From an uncultured Alphaproteobacteria bacterium (GTDB lineage Bacteria > Pseudomonadota > Alphaproteobacteria > Puniceispirillales > UBA1172), in contig OY288107.1 of the NCBI GenBank assembly GCA_958431225.1, positions 2,073,501-2,137,500 on the forward strand: 64,000 nt of DNA, written 5' to 3'. A program made the position numbers and the translations under genes. Below, one piece after another: positions 18,171 through 26,522 of the stretch; within the stretch, counting starts at the first letter, position 1; each line of letters starts with the position of its first letter. A model generated the notes under the pieces. It was given only the letters and a program-made list of their open reading frames with translations. It did not search any database and was not told where the DNA came from.

Positions 18171-18676
18171 GATGGGTAAAAAATTGGATTGTTGGAGTGT
18201 TGTTTGTGATCTTGTTCGTTGGCTCGGTGTTGGCTGGTGATCGTGAGAAAGCGTTTGATGCTTTAGAAAATGATGATTTTGCTACGGCAATTAGTATTTA
18301 TCCTGAGATAGTAGATGAATTGATTTTTTTTGCAGATGATGGTGATGTTGTTGCTCAATATACTTTAGGTTTACTCTATTCTAATGATTATGGTGTTGAG
18401 AAAGATTATAAATTGTCTGCAATGTGGTATCGTAAAGCGGCGGAATTGGGTTTTGGTCCGGCACAAAATAATTTAGGTGTGTTGCATTCTATTGGATTGG
18501 GGGTTTTGAAGGATGTACGGGTTGCTTATATGTGGTATAGTATGGCTGCTGTTGAAGGAGTTGATTTAGGAAAGAAAAATAGAGATGAGTTAGAATGGTT
18601 TTTAAATGGTTTTGAACTTAATGAAGCAAAAGAAATGGCGCGCCGGTGTTTAGAGCAGAATTATAAAGATTGCTAG
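18167..18676 (+). CDS. Exported Sel1-like repeat protein
   Basis: This 169-residue protein has an N-terminal signal peptide (MRWVKNWIVGVLFVILFVG, likely cut after LAG). It then has two clear Sel1 repeats: VVAQYTLGLLYSNDYGVEKD with AMWYRKAAELG, and FGPAQNNLGVLHSIGLGVLKD with AYMWYSMAAVEG. It is predicted periplasmic or outer-envelope and probably serves protein-protein contacts. It is translationally coupled to the preceding Sel1 gene and shares its AT-rich composition. A third, degenerate copy follows at 18692. Confidence 0.8.
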   Translation: MRWVKNWIVGVLFVILFVGSVLAGDREKAFDALENDDFATAISIYPEIVDELIFFADDGDVVAQYTLGLLYSNDYGVEKDYKLSAMWYRKAAELGFGPAQNNLGVLHSIGLGVLKDVRVAYMWYSMAAVEGVDLGKKNRDELEWFLNGFELNEAKEMARRCLEQNYKDC

Positions 18677-18691
18677 TAAAGGGGCAGAACT

Positions 18692-18826
18692 ATGAACTGG
18701 GTGAATAATTGGATTTTAGCTGGGGATTTTGATAAGGCAAAAAAGCCTTTCGAATTCGGTGATTTTATTGCTGCTGCTTCAATATTTACTTCTTACGGAG
18801 CAACAGGAAATGCCAGCGCAATATGA
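18692..18826 (+). pseudogene. Remnant of a third Sel1 gene (44 codons)
   Basis: After a good AAAGGGG Shine-Dalgarno, a frame starts MNWVNNWI and continues LAGDFDKAKKPFEFGDFIAAASIF. It aligns with the start of the preceding gene (MRWVKNWI...LAGDREKAFDALENDDFATAISIY), but 13 codons of the signal peptide core are missing. The Sel1-like reading ends where the cysteine synthase gene begins, and the frame stops 17 nt inside that gene. This is best read as a duplicated copy that lost its leader and its repeat domain. The Shine-Dalgarno suggests it could still be translated. Confidence 0.65.
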
Positions 18827-19829
18827 CGGATTTCTTGAAGCCATTGGCAACACGCCTTTGATTCGGCTCAATGGTGCGAGTGCCGCCACCGGGTGCGAGA
18901 TTTATGGCAAGGCGGAATTTATGAATCCCGGCGGTTCGGTTAAAGACCGCGCCGCCAAGGGCATTATTGAGGATGCCGAAGCCACTGGCGCATTAAAAAA
19001 AGGCGGGGTGATTGTTGAAGGCACTGCGGGGAATACTGGCATCAGCCTTGCCATGTGCGCCAATGCGCGCGGGTATAAATGCGTCATCGTCATGCCCGAA
19101 ACCCAAAGCCAAGAAAAGCAAGATATGTTGCGGTTATTGGGGGTGGATTTGCGGCTTGTTCCTGCCGTGCCTTACAAAGACCCCAATAATTACGTGCGCT
19201 ATTCCGCAACCCTTGCCGATGAATTGCGCGGCGATTTAGGGGGCAATGTGTTATGGGCGAATCAGTTTGATAATGTTGCCAATCAAGACGGGCATTACCG
19301 CACCACCGCCCCTGAAATCTGGCAACAAACAGGCGGGCGCGTGGATGGCTTTACCTGTGCGGTGGGTTCAGGCGGGACGATTGGCGGGATTAGCCGTTAT
19401 CTCAAAGAACAGAATCCCGACGTTACCATTGCATTGAGCGACCCTGAAGGTTCTGCGCTTTACAGCCACTACGCCCACGGCGCGCTGAAAGCCGAGGGCA
19501 GTTCCGTCAGCGAAGGCATCGGACAGGGACGCATCACCGAAAATCTAGCCATGGCAGATATAGACACGCAATACAGCATCCCCGATGATGAAGCCCTGCC
19601 CCTGATTTACGATTTGCTGAAAGATGAAGGGCTGTTATTGGGCGGTTCAACGGCGATTAATGTCGCCGGGGCGATACGCCTTGCGCGCGCATTGGGCAAG
19701 GGCAAGACCATCATCACTATGTTGTGCGATAGCGGGCAACGTTATCAATCCAAAATTTGGAACCCTGTTTTCTTGCGTGAGAAAGGGTTGCCTATTCCTA
19801 ACTGGTTGGAGAACACCTATGATCATTGA
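18810..19829 (+). CDS. cysK: Cysteine synthase (O-acetylserine sulfhydrylase)
   Basis: This PLP enzyme forms cysteine from O-acetylserine and sulfide. The 339-residue protein begins MPAQYDGFLEAIGNTPLIRL and has the PLP lysine K45 in NPGGSVKDR, the substrate loop EGTAGNTGISLA and the phosphate-binding GSGGTIGGISRYLK. The start at 18810 matches the family N-terminus; a longer frame upstream comes from the degenerate Sel1 region. It is the first gene of a three-gene sulfur operon, overlapping sseA by 11 nt. It is somewhat longer than E. coli CysK, so a cysteine synthase-like (CysK2/CBS-like) assignment is possible. Confidence 0.9.
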   Translation: MPAQYDGFLEAIGNTPLIRLNGASAATGCEIYGKAEFMNPGGSVKDRAAKGIIEDAEATGALKKGGVIVEGTAGNTGISLAMCANARGYKCVIVMPETQSQEKQDMLRLLGVDLRLVPAVPYKDPNNYVRYSATLADELRGDLGGNVLWANQFDNVANQDGHYRTTAPEIWQQTGGRVDGFTCAVGSGGTIGGISRYLKEQNPDVTIALSDPEGSALYSHYAHGALKAEGSSVSEGIGQGRITENLAMADIDTQYSIPDDEALPLIYDLLKDEGLLLGGSTAINVAGAIRLARALGKGKTIITMLCDSGQRYQSKIWNPVFLREKGLPIPNWLENTYDH

Positions 19830-20682
19830 AGCCAACGACGCCATCCCCCTCATCACCAACCGCAAAGCGCGCGCCATTGATGCCACTTATGTGCTGCCGA
19901 ATTCTGACCGCGATGCCTATAGCGAATACCTTGTCGGGCATATCCCGGGGGCGGTGCATTTTGATATTGACATCATCGCCGATACTACCGCGCCCCTCCC
20001 CCACACCATGCCGAGTGCCGATACATTCACCGCGATGGTGCAAAATCTGGGCATTAAACAAGATGGGGCGTTAATCTGCTATGACCAATCGGGGTTTTTA
20101 TCGGCGGCGCGGGTGTGGTGGATGTTCCGCTATTTCGGGCATAGAAATGTGCAGATTCTAAATGGCGGGTTGAATGCGTGGAAAGCGGCAGGGGGCGCGC
20201 TAGAAAGCGGTGCGCCTCAATTACCAAAAGGCGATTTTATCAGCCAAGCCCCTCTTGATGACTATAAGCTAGTGGATTTTGATGGCATGGTGGCATTGGT
20301 CGCAACCCCGCTAGATGCCCGCCCGATGCAAATTATAGACGCGCGCCCGCAGGTGCGCTTTTCCGGGCAGATGCCCGAACCCCGCCCGGGCATGGCATCA
20401 GGGCATATGCCCGGGGCAATCAACTGCCCGATTACCGCACTCATGGAACAAGGCACCGGCAAAATAAAACCCCCGGAAACCCTAAAAACCATTTTCGCGG
20501 AAGCCAACATCGCCATGGATAAACCGGTGGTGACCACATGCGGTTCGGGGGTGACGGCTTGCGGATTGGCTTTTGCTATGGCACTATTGGGCAAATTTGA
20601 TGTCGCGCTCTATGATGGCTCATGGTCAGAATGGGGCGGGGCAGATATTGACCGCGAGAAATGCCCTGTTGCCAAAGCGTAG
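19819..20682 (+). CDS. sseA: 3-mercaptopyruvate sulfurtransferase
   Basis: This two-rhodanese-domain enzyme moves sulfur from 3-mercaptopyruvate to an acceptor thiol or cyanide. The 287-residue protein has the inactive N-terminal rhodanese domain (YLVGHIPGAVHFDID) and a C-terminal one with the active-site loop CGSGVTA at C241. That loop is typical of mercaptopyruvate rather than thiosulfate sulfurtransferases. The ATG lies inside the last codons of cysK, and metC starts 4 nt after the stop. The order places sulfur transfer between cysteine synthesis and cystathionine cleavage. Confidence 0.92.
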   Translation: MIIEANDAIPLITNRKARAIDATYVLPNSDRDAYSEYLVGHIPGAVHFDIDIIADTTAPLPHTMPSADTFTAMVQNLGIKQDGALICYDQSGFLSAARVWWMFRYFGHRNVQILNGGLNAWKAAGGALESGAPQLPKGDFISQAPLDDYKLVDFDGMVALVATPLDARPMQIIDARPQVRFSGQMPEPRPGMASGHMPGAINCPITALMEQGTGKIKPPETLKTIFAEANIAMDKPVVTTCGSGVTACGLAFAMALLGKFDVALYDGSWSEWGGADIDREKCPVAKA

Positions 20683-20686
20683 AATC

Positions 20687-21850
20687 ATGCCAAAAAAAAT
20701 TACTAAAGACACTGCCGTCGTGCATGCGTCCATTGATGCTGAGGCGAATCACGGCATTGTCAATGTGCCGGTTTATCATGCCTCCACCATTACCTCGCCG
20801 AACCTTGATGACTATCGCAATCATCGGGGGCGGTATGATTATGGGCGTATTGGTACGCCTACTTCGGAGGCTTCGGAGCAAGCGGTGGCGGGGCTTTATG
20901 GGATGGATGATTGTGTTTCTGCGCCTTCGGGGTTGTCGGCGGTTTGTTTAGGGATTTCGGGGGTTTTGGCGTGTGGCGACCATGCGCTTTTTCCTGATAG
21001 TATTTATGGTTCGGCGCGGAAATTTGTTGAGAATATCTTGCCGCGTATGGGGGTGGAGGTGGAATTTTATGCGCCTCTTATTAGTGGGGATGAGATGGCG
21101 GAGCGATTCACGGCTAAAACGCGGTTGCTGTATTTGGAATCGCCGGGTAGCCAGACTTTTGAAATGCAGGATCTTCCCGCCCTTATTGCTTGCGCGAAGC
21201 GCCATGATTGCTTGGTCGCCATTGATAATACTTGGGGGACGGCGTTTCATTTTGATGCGGTGGCGCACGGGGTTGATGTGGTTATTGAGGCGGGGACGAA
21301 ATATATTGCCGGGCATTCGGATGTTAGTCTTGGTTATGTGATTGCGAACGGGGCTACGGCTAAACGCATCCGCGAATATGCGCGTTTTACCGGGCTTTGT
21401 GTGGCGCCTGATGATCACTATTTGGCTCTGCGGGGGTTGCGGACTATGCATTTGCGCTTGCGGGCTTCGGAAGCTAACGGCATTGCCTTGGCGGTTTGGT
21501 TGGAGGCGCAGAGTGAGATTGTTGCGGTGTTGCATCCTGCCCTGCCCTCGCATCCGCAACATCAGGCTTGGAGGCGCGATTTTACTGGTTCGGCGGGGCT
21601 GTTTAGTTTTGTCTTTGATGAAGCGATTCCGCAAAAAGCCATTGATGCGCTCGTGGATGGGTTGGCGTTTTTTGCTATTGGTGATTCGTGGGGCGGGTAT
21701 GAAAGCCTTATCAATCAAGCCAAAATCAAACGCACCATCGCCCCCTTGCCCCAAGGCACTTTGTTGCGAATCTATGCGGGGCTAGAACATGCGGATGATC
21801 TGATTGCCGATTTAGAGGCGGGATTTGCGCGTTTGCGTGATGCGCTCTAA
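20687..21850 (+). CDS. metC: Cystathionine beta-lyase
   Basis: This PLP enzyme of the Cys/Met metabolism family cleaves cystathionine to homocysteine, pyruvate and ammonia. From the ATG after sseA it has 387 residues: VYHASTITSPNLDDYRN, the YDYGRIGTPTSEASEQAVAGL segment, and the PLP lysine K205 in EAGTKYIAGHSDVSLG. WGGYESLINQ near the C-terminus is typical of MetC. Frames starting further upstream overlap sseA and lack homology. Cysteine-S-conjugate lyase activity is also possible in this family. It is the last gene of the cysK-sseA-metC operon and ends 13 nt before the convergent ynjC. Confidence 0.9.
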   Translation: MPKKITKDTAVVHASIDAEANHGIVNVPVYHASTITSPNLDDYRNHRGRYDYGRIGTPTSEASEQAVAGLYGMDDCVSAPSGLSAVCLGISGVLACGDHALFPDSIYGSARKFVENILPRMGVEVEFYAPLISGDEMAERFTAKTRLLYLESPGSQTFEMQDLPALIACAKRHDCLVAIDNTWGTAFHFDAVAHGVDVVIEAGTKYIAGHSDVSLGYVIANGATAKRIREYARFTGLCVAPDDHYLALRGLRTMHLRLRASEANGIALAVWLEAQSEIVAVLHPALPSHPQHQAWRRDFTGSAGLFSFVFDEAIPQKAIDALVDGLAFFAIGDSWGGYESLINQAKIKRTIAPLPQGTLLRIYAGLEHADDLIADLEAGFARLRDAL

Positions 21851-21863
21851 TCTAACCAATGGC

Positions 21864-23540
21864 TCAGCCATGACGGAAATAATCAAACCGCCGCCCCCGC
21901 CAACGCATATACAAATCGCACCCCAAAAACACCAATAGTGGTAGCGCCATCTGCATCACTGACGCCACGCCTAGGGCTTGACGGCTGGCGCTCGATGCTA
22001 GCACTACTGATTCGGTGGTTAGGGTGATAAAACGTCCATTGCTGGCAAAGATAGTCGGCAGATATAGCGCGATGGATACGGCAAAACCCACGGCAAAAGC
22101 CGTCAGAATCGGCACCATCAGCATCGGCAATTTAATATGGAAAAACCGCGCCATTGCACCTTTGCCTAGGGTCATCCCGACATCGCTATACCGCCTATCA
22201 AAACGCCGCCACGATGCCCCCAAGGACAGCATCACATACGGAAACACAAACAGGCTATGCGCCCATAACAACGTCAAAAACGCCCCATCTAACCCTAGAA
22301 AAATCAGCAGAATCTGCAAGCCGAACAAAAACGATGCTTGGGGCAATAACAACGGCACATAGATGATGCTCTCCCAACGGCGCGCGGCTTGTTTGGGTTG
22401 ATTTTCTAGCCACAGAATCGCCAACACCACCGATAATGCCGATGCCGATAGCCCTAGATAGAGGCTATTAAAGGTGGGAATATGCAAGCCCCCGCCACCC
22501 ACCGACCATGCGCGCAAACCCCAATCTTGTGGCAAGGCGGACGGAAACCGCCACACATCCGCCACCGACCAGATGCAAATCGCCACTCCACCCGCTAGCG
22601 ATAACAGGCACGGCAATACCCCTAGCGTGAGCAACATTCTCCGCCCTAATCGTGCAAACCACACATCTACCCGAAAGCGCACCCCGCGCGCTGATAACGC
22701 CTTCACCCCCCGCAACATCAACGCACCGCCTACGAACCAAATCCCGCCTGCCACCGCCGCCAAGCCTAATTGCACCACCGCCCCTACCGCCGCGATGAAT
22801 TGGAAATCTAGGTCAGAATCTCGATACCATTCCAAGATTCGCACCGCCAAAGGGGGCGGCGTGGAGGGGGCTAGCACCACCGCCATATCCACCACCGATA
22901 CGGCGAATACTAACACGATCAACACCGGCATCCTTAAACGTTCGGATAGTTGCGGTTGAATGACATAAAACCACCCCGCCAATGCGCCATAACCCAAACC
23001 GGCGGCGCGGTCTAAATGTGCGCGCACGGGAATCTGGCTCAATGCCGCTAGCCCCATCAATAGCAAAAACGGCAATTCTTTTGCCAATAACCCGATGACT
23101 AATGCCATGCCGTATAGGTCTGGTACTAGGTGAAAATCGGGGGGGCGCACCCAGCCTGTCAGCCATGGGGATATGAGCCTCAACAACCAGCCACTCGGTT
23201 GCAGTAAAAACAAAAACCCCACTGCCACGGTGATATGCGGGACCGACAATAATGGCGAAATCAGGCGGAAAATCCAACCGCCCCGCCCCTCATGGTGCAG
23301 AAACGCTAACAATAACATCGCCAGCCAATACGCCAGAAACGTTGATAATAACGCCGTCATCAGGCTCAACCACAGCGAATCCCATAAGCCCGGTTGCGCC
23401 AGAAACCCTTGCAATGGTGCGAGCGAAAACCCGTCACGCCCAAGCGGCGGAAACCAGCCCATTGCCGGGAAAGCAATCCCCCCAAGCCCCGCCAATACCG
23501 GCAAAGCGCAAAAGCCTAATAACGCAACCCGCGCGCGCAT
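21864..23540 (-). CDS. ynjC: ABC transporter permease, double-length (YnjC type)
   Basis: This 558-residue inner-membrane permease comprises two fused halves of about six helices each. The EAA-like loops are near AALSQIPVRAHLDRAAGLGYG in the first half and DVGMTLGKGAMARFFHIKLPML in the second. The architecture matches the YnjC family, whose substrate is not established; relation to thiamine-type importers has been suggested. The start was placed 10 nt after the ynjB stop; the longer frame would run into ynjB. It works with the binding protein directly upstream and the divergent ATPase at 24864. Confidence 0.85.
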   Translation of the reverse strand: MRARVALLGFCALPVLAGLGGIAFPAMGWFPPLGRDGFSLAPLQGFLAQPGLWDSLWLSLMTALLSTFLAYWLAMLLLAFLHHEGRGGWIFRLISPLLSVPHITVAVGFLFLLQPSGWLLRLISPWLTGWVRPPDFHLVPDLYGMALVIGLLAKELPFLLLMGLAALSQIPVRAHLDRAAGLGYGALAGWFYVIQPQLSERLRMPVLIVLVFAVSVVDMAVVLAPSTPPPLAVRILEWYRDSDLDFQFIAAVGAVVQLGLAAVAGGIWFVGGALMLRGVKALSARGVRFRVDVWFARLGRRMLLTLGVLPCLLSLAGGVAICIWSVADVWRFPSALPQDWGLRAWSVGGGGLHIPTFNSLYLGLSASALSVVLAILWLENQPKQAARRWESIIYVPLLLPQASFLFGLQILLIFLGLDGAFLTLLWAHSLFVFPYVMLSLGASWRRFDRRYSDVGMTLGKGAMARFFHIKLPMLMVPILTAFAVGFAVSIALYLPTIFASNGRFITLTTESVVLASSASRQALGVASVMQMALPLLVFLGCDLYMRWRGRRFDYFRHG

Positions 23541-23550
23541 GAAATCGGCT

Positions 23551-24768
23551 CTACTGCACCCCGTAACGGCGCGTCCATGCGCTTTCAATGACACCAACCC
23601 AGCTCGGATGCGGTTCGGCTATGGTTTTGCCGAGGTCGCTTTCGGCAAGCGTCGCTACCCCGCGCGGTAATTCCGAAAATTTCTTGCGAATCTTATCGGG
23701 GAGTGCGTCCATATCTAGCACCGTCGGGTCGCCCCAAATATCCGAATCGGCTTTGCGCAGTTGCGCTTTGGGGGAAAGTAGGAAATTGGCTACTTTCATG
23801 GCGGCGTGGGGGGCGTTGGCGTTGAAGGGAATCGCTACAAAATGCACATTCGCCAAAGTGCCAGCATCGTGGATATAACTGCGGACGCTATCGGGCAGAA
23901 TGCCTTGGGCGATGCCGTTGGAAAACTCTGTCGGGTTGAACGCCATAGCAATAGCAATCTCGCCATCGCCTAGCAACTGCACCAATGCCGTGTAATTGGC
24001 AGGAAACGCCCTGCCCCCACGCCATAGATGCGGATGCACCTCATCAAGCCACGCCCACAAAGGCGCAAGCGCGGTTTCGCTATCCACCGAATCAGCAGGT
24101 TGCATAAATTGTGCGCGGTTTGGGGTGGTTTCTAGCAGAATCTGTTTGAGAAAACTCGTGCCAGTAAAATCCGGGGGTTTGGGATAACTGAACCGCCCGG
24201 GATTCGCCTTAATCCATGCCGCTAATGCCGCCGCCGAACGAGGGGGTTCGGGCAGATGCGCGCTATCATAGCCAAACACCAACTGCGCCCGCCCCCATGG
24301 GGATTCTAGCCCATCGGTAGGCGTGCCGAAATCGGTAATAATCCCCGGCAATTTATCCGCATTGGTATATTCAAAATTCGGCAATTCAAACGCCCAAGCA
24401 TCAGCGCGCAACAGCCCTTCGCGTTTCATTTTGGCAAAATTTTCACCATTGACCCAGATCAAATCCACCGAACCGCCAGCCGTTTTGCCGCTAGCTTTTT
24501 CGGCGAGGATGCGGGTGATGGCGTCGGCGGTTTCGTTCAATTTCACGTGTTCAAGGGTGATGTGGTGCTTATCTTTGAGGCGCGCCCCTGCCCAAGCGAT
24601 ATATTCATTGATGGCAGGCGAGCCCCCCCATGCGTTGAACGCGACCTTGTGTTCTTCATGGTGATGCCCGCGATGGATAAATTTGAAGCCCACAAAAATG
24701 AGCAACACCGCTATAAGCAATACGATGATGAGCTTGATGCCCCGGCTGATAATAGATGAAAATGACAT
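23551..24768 (-). CDS. ynjB: ABC transporter substrate-binding protein (YnjB type)
   Basis: This 405-residue extracytoplasmic binding protein is anchored by an N-terminal membrane segment (LIIVLLIAVLLIFVGF). The mature part begins with HKVAFNAWGGSPAINEYIAW and contains DLIWVNGENFAKMKREGLL and LESPWGRAQLVFGYDS, matching the YnjB family of type-2 binding proteins. A His-rich stretch (HRGHHHEEH) lies just after the membrane anchor. The ATG chosen has AAAGGA at good spacing; the longer frame lacks that signal. It is the first gene of ynjB-ynjC and is divergent from ynjD. Confidence 0.86.
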   Translation of the reverse strand: MSFSSIISRGIKLIIVLLIAVLLIFVGFKFIHRGHHHEEHKVAFNAWGGSPAINEYIAWAGARLKDKHHITLEHVKLNETADAITRILAEKASGKTAGGSVDLIWVNGENFAKMKREGLLRADAWAFELPNFEYTNADKLPGIITDFGTPTDGLESPWGRAQLVFGYDSAHLPEPPRSAAALAAWIKANPGRFSYPKPPDFTGTSFLKQILLETTPNRAQFMQPADSVDSETALAPLWAWLDEVHPHLWRGGRAFPANYTALVQLLGDGEIAIAMAFNPTEFSNGIAQGILPDSVRSYIHDAGTLANVHFVAIPFNANAPHAAMKVANFLLSPKAQLRKADSDIWGDPTVLDMDALPDKIRKKFSELPRGVATLAESDLGKTIAEPHPSWVGVIESAWTRRYGVQ

Positions 24769-24831
24769 GATGGTTCCTTTGTTTGTGATTGCGTTTTTGT
24801 TTATAGCCGAAAATGCGACGCCAAGCAACTT

Positions 24832-24860
24832 TTGCTAAATTGGGCGAAAAACGTTATAGA
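24832..24860 (+). promoter_or_regulatory. Candidate sigma-70 promoter of ynjD
   Basis: TTGCTA (24832-24837) and TATAGA (24855-24860) are separated by 17 nt. The two possible ATGs of ynjD (24864 and 24867) lie where transcription would start, so the mRNA would be leaderless. No Shine-Dalgarno precedes either ATG, which agrees with that reading. Confidence 0.5.
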
Positions 24861-24863
24861 TTG

Positions 24864-25502
24864 ATGATGCTTGAACTACGCGATACTTCTATAAGTTACG
24901 GCGGTGCGCCGCTTTTTGCCCCCCTTGACCTCCGCATCGCCCGGTGTGAGATTGCGGTCATCATCGCCCCTAGCGGTATGGGTAAAAGCTCGCTCCTGCG
25001 GTGGGTGGCAGGATTGCCTAGCCCGAATATGACCGCCCATGGCACGATTACGCTCAACGGACGCGACATCACGCAAATACCCCCCGAATCGCGGCGAATC
25101 GGGCTGATTTTCCAAACCCCCCTATTGTTCCCGCATATGAGTGTTGGCGACAATCTAGCCTTTGCCTTGCCCGCCACGCTTCCCGCCAATGAACGCCAAG
25201 CCCGCATTGCTGAGGCGTTGGGGCGGGCGGGATTGGACGGCATGGCACCCCGCGACCCTGCCACGCTTTCGGGGGGGCAATCGGCGCGCATTGCCCTGCT
25301 CCGCACACTATTGGCCGAACCCGAAGCCCTATTGCTTGATGAGCCGTTTGCCAGCCTTGATGGGGCGATGCGCGACCAAATGTTGGCGCTCGTGCAAGGT
25401 GAAAGCCAACGTCTCAATCTGCCGGTTTTGTTGGTGAGCCACGACCCCCGCGACCATAATTTAGGGAACAAACCGCCCTTGATGCTGAAGGCGACGGAGT
25501 GA
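24864..25502 (+). CDS. ynjD: ABC transporter ATP-binding protein (YnjD type)
   Basis: This 212-residue ATPase energises the importer encoded divergently by ynjB-ynjC. It shows Walker A APSGMGKSS, the Q-loop GLIFQTPLLFPHMSVGDNL, the signature LSGGQSARIALLR, Walker B ALLLDEPFASLD and the H-loop LLVSHDPRD. Two consecutive ATGs are possible starts; the second would coincide with the predicted transcription start. It ends 1 nt before the convergent tRNA-Arg. Membership of the YnjD group rests on sequence plus neighbours. Confidence 0.88.
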   Translation: MMLELRDTSISYGGAPLFAPLDLRIARCEIAVIIAPSGMGKSSLLRWVAGLPSPNMTAHGTITLNGRDITQIPPESRRIGLIFQTPLLFPHMSVGDNLAFALPATLPANERQARIAEALGRAGLDGMAPRDPATLSGGQSARIALLRTLLAEPEALLLDEPFASLDGAMRDQMLALVQGESQRLNLPVLLVSHDPRDHNLGNKPPLMLKATE

Positions 25503-25503
25503 T

Positions 25504-25580
25504 TGGCGACTCCGGCAGGATTCGAACCTGCAACCTGCTGATTAGAAGTCAGCTGCTCTATCCAGTTGAGCTACGGAGCC
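25504..25580 (-). tRNA. tRNA-Arg (TCT)
   Basis: The acceptor GGCTCCG pairs with CGGAGTC. The anticodon arm CTGACTTCTAATCAG carries TCT, and the T-arm GGTTCGAATCC is intact. Discriminator G and CCA are encoded. The 5' end directly abuts the stop codon of the NDUFS4-like gene, so both probably lie on one transcript. Confidence 0.95.
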
Positions 25581-25895
25581 TTAATGTGTCCAAGATTCGC
25601 GGCGACCAAAGGCGAAATTATCGGCATAGGCTTTGATGCGTCTGCGGCGGCTTGGCGGGGTGCTGACCACGGGTTTTAGCCCCTTTGCCGCACAATAGGC
25701 GAGCGCATCGTCAAGGCTTCTAAATTCAAGATGGATGGTTTTCAAGGTATCCGCCGAGGCTTGCCAACCCGTCAGCGGGTCAATATGCGCGCGGTGGTGG
25801 CGGTAAGGTTCTAGCGTCCAGCGTGGGGATTTATCCCAGCCTGCCCCACCTGACTGCATCGCCGATTTTGCTTTTTGAAAGACGCGAACTTGCAT
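25581..25895 (-). CDS. NDUFS4-like complex I accessory subunit
   Basis: This 104-residue protein matches the ETC complex I NDUFS4 (18-kDa) family. The opening MQVRVFQKAKSAMQSG, the WTLEPY motif and the C-terminal YADNFAFGRRESWTH with an Arg/Lys-rich PSRRRRIKAY before it are characteristic. In alphaproteobacteria and mitochondria this subunit belongs to the NADH dehydrogenase peripheral arm. The nuo operon is not in the window, as is usual for this gene. It lies head-on against tRNA-Arg without a spacer. Its presence supports the alphaproteobacterial placement. Confidence 0.9.
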   Translation of the reverse strand: MQVRVFQKAKSAMQSGGAGWDKSPRWTLEPYRHHRAHIDPLTGWQASADTLKTIHLEFRSLDDALAYCAAKGLKPVVSTPPSRRRRIKAYADNFAFGRRESWTH

Positions 25896-25933
25896 AATTT
25901 GCCCCCCGATGGAAATAAGATTAAGGCGGGAAA

Positions 25934-26010
<77 letters not shown>

Positions 26011-26027
26011 ACACGCTTGCTCATCTT

Positions 26028-26522
26028 TTAATGCGAACAAACGCGAAAATCAAGCCCTCCTTTTAGTTGGTTTGATAATTGCGCGCAATTTTTGATGATA
26101 AACCGGCTCCCCGCCCCGATATTGAGGCGTTCTGCACTGCCCGCGACCATCTCAATAACATATTGTGCCGGGGCGGCGGCGGGGTAGGTTTCAAGGGTAA
26201 AAGGCGTGGTATGGGGGGCGGTGCTTACCCAAGCGCCATTTTTTGAAAAATACATAATATCAAGCGATAATGGCGTGTTTTTCATCCAAAAAGATAGGTT
26301 TCTCTCGCGCGGATATACGAAAAGCATCCCAGCATTTTCTGCCAGAAATTCGCGCCCCATGAGACCCTGTTGGCGTTGTTTGGGCGTGGCGGCGATTTCA
26401 ACTTTGATGGGATGCCACTGCCCCGCTTCGGCATCATAAAGCGCGATTTCAACGCGTTCCAACGCCAATGCCGGACGCACCAACAACAGAAAAATCACCA
26501 CGCATCTAAAGAAGATTGACAT
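26028..26522 (-). CDS. Exported DUF192 protein
   Basis: This 164-residue protein has a signal peptide (MSIFFRCVVIFLLLVRPALA) and a DUF192 domain with the recognisable TPKQRQQGLMGREFL, GMLFVYPRERNLSFWMKNTPLSLDIMYF and VIEMVAGSAERLNIGAGS stretches. DUF192 proteins are small periplasmic beta-rich proteins of unknown function. The start overlaps the last Mrp gene by 17 nt, so it is probably the tail gene of that operon. A role in cation homeostasis is not supported by sequence, only by position. Confidence 0.88.
   Translation of the reverse strand: MSIFFRCVVIFLLLVRPALALERVEIALYDAEAGQWHPIKVEIAATPKQRQQGLMGREFLAENAGMLFVYPRERNLSFWMKNTPLSLDIMYFSKNGAWVSTAPHTTPFTLETYPAAAPAQYVIEMVAGSAERLNIGAGSRFIIKNCAQLSNQLKGGLDFRVCSH

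Noticed and set aside
17254-18826. Integrative element with attachment site at tRNA-Asn
   Set aside because: No integrase and no repeat of the tRNA 3' end could be found by eye; only composition and position suggest acquisition.
24769-24863. TPP riboswitch upstream of ynjB
   Set aside because: The gap is only 95 nt, carries the divergent promoter, and shows none of the conserved THI-box sequence.
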